Assembly: GCA_038246255.1 (NCBI GenBank)
Contig: JBBRWC010000057.1
Location: 1 to 26,693, forward strand
Direction of reading: 5' to 3'
Source of the DNA: RI-242 sp038246255
GTDB lineage: Bacteria; Planctomycetota; UBA1135; GCA-002686595
DNA length: 26,693 nucleotides
Shown: piece by piece, positions 24,028 through 26,693 of the stretch
Layout: every line of letters begins with the position of its first letter
Position numbering within the stretch: position 1 is the first letter of the stretch
Made by a program: the position numbers and the translations under genes
Notes under the pieces: model-generated
Databases searched by the model: none
Seen by the model: the letters and a program-made list of their open reading frames with translations, nothing else
Told to the model about the DNA's origin: nothing

Positions 24028-25020
24028 TCAGGAGCTTTCCCGCATCGGGGCACGCAGTTCGAACGCGAGCTCGGTCCCGCCATCAAACGGGCGCAGCACG
24101 AGCACGCCAGCGAGTTCGCCGCCCGGTGCGTCTTGCCGCTTCACGGAGCGCACAAGCTGGAGGTCCAGGCGACGCCCGTGCACATTGGCTGCCTGGGGCT
24201 CCGACGGCTCGATCAGGCCGGATTCGAAGGGGAAGAAGTGCGCGTCGTGGCGCGCGAGGTCGAAAGCCTGCGCGCGCTCGGGTGCGCCGGAATCGGGGTC
24301 CTTGGGAGGTAGCTCAAGCGTGAGCAACCAATCACCCTCGGCCTGGGCGGACCCGTTCACGCGCAGTTCGACCCGCCAATCGGTCGTGGGCCGCGGCCAG
24401 GCCGCACGGGCGGCTTCGAACCGGTCCGCCGCGCGCGACGGCTTTGGCTGTCCGGGGGCGACGTCGAGGTTGATCACGAGGTCCGCCCCGCCCGGGAAGC
24501 ACCCCTCGTCGTCGTGGCACAACAGCCAGTTGGCGCGGATGGAAACGCGGTGGGGGCCAGCGGGTTGGTCCGCGGCGACCTCGACCGGAAGCGCGATCAG
24601 CAGGCGGCCGCCGTATCCGTAGCTGCCGATGGGACCCGCGACGAACCACGTGGGGGCCGGCCAGCGCGGCGCGCCGACCGCGATGCCCGCGGGGGCGTCG
24701 ACCGCGAGCTTCGTCGGCAAGCCCGCGTCCCCGGGGTTTGTCCAGTAGACGTGCCAGTCCTTCGCGATGTCGATCTCGACGCCGATCCAGGTGGTCGAAC
24801 CCGGTTGCGCGGATTGGTGTTCGGCGACGAGCGAAGCGCGGGCCGACGCGGCGGAAGAACCGAGTTGGGACCCACTCGCGCGGTGGCGCGCCCCGGCCGT
24901 CGGGTCGGTATTCGGGTCGGTATTCGGGTCGGCGGCAATGCTGTCAAACGGCGCCGCGCCAAGAACAAGGGCGATCCCGCCGACGAGGGCCGCGACGAGG
25001 GCGGGGGCAAGGGGGCTCAT
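24028..25020 (-). CDS. Stand-alone DsbD N-terminal-like (disulfide-bond corrector domain) exported protein
   Basis: A 330-residue exported protein with a hydrophobic signal (residues 2-23) and a low-complexity segment (DPNTDPNTDP at 31-40). The body matches the N-terminal DsbD/ScsB immunoglobulin-like domain: GVEIDIAKDWHVYWTNPGDAGLPT, WFVAGPIGSYGYGG, and ANWLLCHDDEGCFPGG. Cys168 and Cys174 are spaced C-x5-C, as in the redox-active pair of DsbD alpha. The membrane (beta) and thioredoxin (gamma) domains of full DsbD are absent and are not encoded nearby. It could accept electrons from an unlinked CcdA/DsbD membrane partner or act as a periplasmic thiol chaperone. It is 33 bp after the lipoprotein gene on the same strand. 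Confidence 0.83.
   Translation of the reverse strand: MSPLAPALVAALVGGIALVLGAAPFDSIAADPNTDPNTDPTAGARHRASGSQLGSSAASARASLVAEHQSAQPGSTTWIGVEIDIAKDWHVYWTNPGDAGLPTKLAVDAPAGIAVGAPRWPAPTWFVAGPIGSYGYGGRLLIALPVEVAADQPAGPHRVSIRANWLLCHDDEGCFPGGADLVINLDVAPGQPKPSRAADRFEAARAAWPRPTTDWRVELRVNGSAQAEGDWLLTLELPPKDPDSGAPERAQAFDLARHDAHFFPFESGLIEPSEPQAANVHGRRLDLQLVRSVKRQDAPGGELAGVLVLRPFDGGTELAFELRAPMRESS
24901..24932. repeat. 12-bp tandem repeat encoding the Asp-Pro-Asn-Thr tract
   Basis: CGGGTCGGTATT occurs twice in full (24901-24912, 24913-24924) plus 8 bp of a third copy. It encodes the DPNT repeat just after the signal peptide of the DsbD-N-like protein and keeps frame. Confidence 0.85.
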
Positions 25021-25053
25021 GCCCCACGGTATAGGCCCGCCTGGGCTCCCCGT

Positions 25054-26196
25054 CTAGCGCTTGCCGACCGCGGAAGTTGCTTCGCGCCAGCGACGGCTGA
25101 ACTCGGCGGAAAAACCCGGCACGTCGGAAAGGCGCACACTTTCGCCGCTGGCGAGCAGCACCCGCGGTTCGATCTCTTCGAGGAAATCCGCGGCCGTGAG
25201 CCGCTGGTGGCTCGGGTGGAACAGTTGAACGACCAGGTTCGCGTGGAATCCGGGGAGCAACTCCATCCATTCGAGCAGCTCCGCCGGTCCGATCAGCTCG
25301 TAGGGCGCGCGGGCGTGATCGGCGTCGGCGTCGAGCCCCGCCGCGGCCATCAGCCATTCGGACGGGATCACGTCGAGGCCATGCAGCGTGGCTTCCTTGC
25401 AGAGGCTGTGCAGCGTCGCGATGCCGCCGCGTTCGGCGATACGCGTTGCGATCACGAAGCCCAGCCCGTAGAGCGCATCGGGCACGCGGCTAAATCGCTG
25501 CTTGAGCTTCAGCGTGTCGTAGGCAAGCAGCTCGTCCACGTCGGGGCCGAGCGATCCGCTCTCGTAGTGGAACCAGATCTCAAGGTCTCGCGGAGAACGC
25601 GGATCGGAGTGCTGCAGAACGAGCCGCATGCGGCCAAAGTACATGCTGGCTTCGATCGCACGCAAAGCGCGGATGCGCGGGGCGATATGCGGGTTGAGCA
25701 ACGCGGCGACAGCATCGCACAGGCCCTCTTCGAGCACACCCGGGAGCGGGTGCCATTCGGGACCTACGAGCGCGTGCACGAGTTCGTGCGCGATGAACCA
25801 CTCGGGGTACTCGGTGTCCGAGCGCACGTGGATTCGACCGCGGCTGCGGTCCTGACCAATCAGGGTGTAACCCTTCACGTTGTCCGGCGCGGCGGGCCCC
25901 GCGCGGTGGCGCAGTTGGCGCTGGACCCACACTTCGGTGGGGCGATCCAAAGTGCCGGGAAGCGCGTCGACGACACGCGGTTGCAGTTCGCTGACGAGGT
26001 CGCCGAAGCGCTCCGCTTGCACCCGGCTTTCCGCGCGGACCACGCCGCTCTCGTGCTTCGACGCGACCGGCGGCGGGGGTGTGGCGCAGGCTGCGGCGAA
26101 CCACAGCGCGGCGATGAGAGCGACGCGGTGCGCGGCCCGGACGGAACGCGGCGGGAACGGGCGGAGTGTCTTGCGCGGGGAACGGCTGTGCTGCAC
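25054..26196 (-). CDS. Putative gluzincin-type zinc metalloprotease lipoprotein
   Basis: A 380-residue protein from GTG 26196. A basic leader of about 22 residues precedes a hydrophobic stretch (VALIAALWFAAAC) whose Cys37 fits a lipobox, followed by a Pro-rich linker. The middle contains HELVH (residues 137-141) and, 15 residues on, EEGLCD with Glu156/Glu157: the HExxH...E arrangement of gluzincin (peptidase MA-like) zinc sites. The surrounding EWFIAHELVHALVG and PGVLEEGLCDAVAA strongly resemble that clan. A C-terminal alpha-rich region (from about 180) is unassigned. It is probably an anchored periplasmic or surface peptidase, or an inactive relative. The frame is open further to TTG 26247, but that adds a non-signal-like extension. 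Substrate unknown. Confidence 0.8.
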   Translation of the reverse strand: MQHSRSPRKTLRPFPPRSVRAAHRVALIAALWFAAACATPPPPVASKHESGVVRAESRVQAERFGDLVSELQPRVVDALPGTLDRPTEVWVQRQLRHRAGPAAPDNVKGYTLIGQDRSRGRIHVRSDTEYPEWFIAHELVHALVGPEWHPLPGVLEEGLCDAVAALLNPHIAPRIRALRAIEASMYFGRMRLVLQHSDPRSPRDLEIWFHYESGSLGPDVDELLAYDTLKLKQRFSRVPDALYGLGFVIATRIAERGGIATLHSLCKEATLHGLDVIPSEWLMAAAGLDADADHARAPYELIGPAELLEWMELLPGFHANLVVQLFHPSHQRLTAADFLEEIEPRVLLASGESVRLSDVPGFSAEFSRRWREATSAVGKR

Positions 26197-26416
26197 GGCA
26201 CCCAAGCCTACCCCGCCCGGCGAAGTTGGCGGCGGCGAGCGAGGCAATCGCGATCCGGGCGATCGCGCGCGCGTCGCACAGGCGTCCCCCAGCCGGAATT
26301 CGTCCGTTCGCTCGCCCCGGCATTCCGGCTAAGCGTCCGTCTACATGCAGTTCGGCGTGACGCAACGCCGGGCAGCGTTTCGCACGGGTCTCCCTCTTGC
26401 GCAGGCGTTCGACGTT

Positions 26417-26548
26417 CCGCAGTGGCTCTGCGCGCTGGGAGCGCGGGCCTCTGGCCCGCCTTCGGGCGAGGGGCGAACTCGTCAAGCGCTGGTCACTCTC
26501 CGAGGCGGGCCAGAGGCCCGCGCTCCCAGCGCGCGGAGCCCACTGCGG
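26417..26548. repeat. Large inverted repeat made of two REP-like hairpins
   Basis: A perfect 32-bp inverted repeat (26430-26461 and 26503-26534) is separated by 41 bp and extends imperfectly outward to 26417 and 26548. Each arm itself contains a 7-bp hairpin, GCGGGCC-TCT-GGCCCGC in the left arm (26443-26459). This nested head-to-head layout is that of paired REP/BIME elements, which are usually dispersed in intergenic regions. Confidence 0.85.
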
Positions 26549-26570
26549 AGCCAACGCGATGCCGCTTTGT

Positions 26571-26693
26571 CGAGTCACCGCGGCGCGTTGCGCGGCGCTC
26601 GAGTCACCGCGGCGCGTTGCGCGGCGCTCGAGTCACCGCGGCGCGTTGCGCGGCGCTCGAGTCACCGCGGCGCGTTGCGCGGCGCTCGAGTCA
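26571..26693. repeat. 29-bp tandem repeat running off the window edge
   Basis: Four exact copies of a 29-bp unit start at 26571, 26600, 26629 and 26658, and a fifth begins at 26687 and is cut by the window end. The unit begins CGAGTCACCGCGG and contains GCGCGTTGCGC, itself a near-palindrome; CTCGAG forms at each junction. There are no spacers. Because 29 is not divisible by three, the array is unlikely to be coding. Confidence 0.95.

Larger units (their letters stand above)
26248..26693. other. Non-coding right end of the window
   Basis: These 446 bp carry no gene I can support. The first part (26248-26416) shows only a 9-bp inverted repeat (26291-26299 with 26322-26330, 22-nt loop), possibly a terminator for a gene beyond the window. 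From 26417 on it is built of inverted and tandem repeats, listed separately. Confidence 0.7.

Noticed and set aside
23246..24622. + strand open frame of 458 codons after pntB
   Set aside because: It lies antisense to the redoxin and DsbD-like genes, both of which have signal peptides and recognisable motifs.
26197..26247. Upstream TTG start for the metalloprotease-like lipoprotein
   Set aside because: It adds a Pro/Gly-rich stretch before an already long basic leader and uses the rarer start codon.
26571..26693. 29-bp repeats as a CRISPR array
   Set aside because: Copies abut exactly with no spacers, and no cas gene is in the window.

Overview
The window is GC-rich, compact bacterial chromosome with 19 protein genes I can support and no rRNA or tRNA. 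Its main feature is a complete aerobic respiratory module: alternative complex III (ACIII) followed directly by a caa3-type cytochrome oxidase. ACIII in place of bc1, a type A2 oxidase, a kinase/TolB-like/TPR protein and a split PntA together suggest Planctomycetota, or another deep-branching ACIII lineage such as Myxococcota or Rhodothermota. This assignment is inference from gene content; the sequence carries no phylogenetic marker I can score.

Positions 1-14002 (+ strand) hold actA (5' end cut off by the window), actB, actC, an actD-actE fusion, actF, a small one-helix membrane protein, a SCO copper chaperone, coxB with a fused cytochrome c domain, coxA, a first subunit III, subunit IV and a second subunit III. 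Gaps are mostly under 30 bp, and three junctions overlap or nearly touch, so this reads as one long transcription unit. ACIII oxidises quinol through the actB/actC/actF core and passes electrons to haem c in actA and the actE domain. These most likely go directly to the haem c and CuA of CoxB and then to the haem/CuB site of CoxA, with SCO supplying copper. The largest gap (11777-11905) holds a 9-bp-stem hairpin and a run of 12 C.

Positions 14003-19139 lie on the - strand: a TypA/BipA GTPase, a DnaQ-type exonuclease with a C-terminal WYL-like domain, and a soluble Ser/Thr kinase with a TolB-like domain and TPRs. A GC-rich hairpin separates typA from the convergent oxidase operon. A conserved protein of unknown function (19202-19966, +) diverges from the kinase across 62 bp.

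Positions 19967-23246 (+) contain the proton-translocating transhydrogenase genes pntAA, pntAB and pntB, preceded by a probable terminator and a nested inverted-repeat leader. PntAA ends in a Pro-Ser-Ser tail encoded by a 9-bp tandem repeat. Positions 23249-26196 (-) encode a putative envelope set: a gluzincin-like lipoprotein, a stand-alone DsbD-N-like protein and a redoxin lipoprotein. The last 446 bp are non-coding: a 32-bp perfect inverted repeat made of REP-like hairpins, then a 29-bp tandem repeat (four exact copies) that runs off the window edge.

The points that most deserve a second look are the exonuclease-WYL fusion, the structured pnt leader, the ActD-ActE fusion with its topology logic, the unnamed small protein inside the respiratory operon, and the repeat block at the right end.
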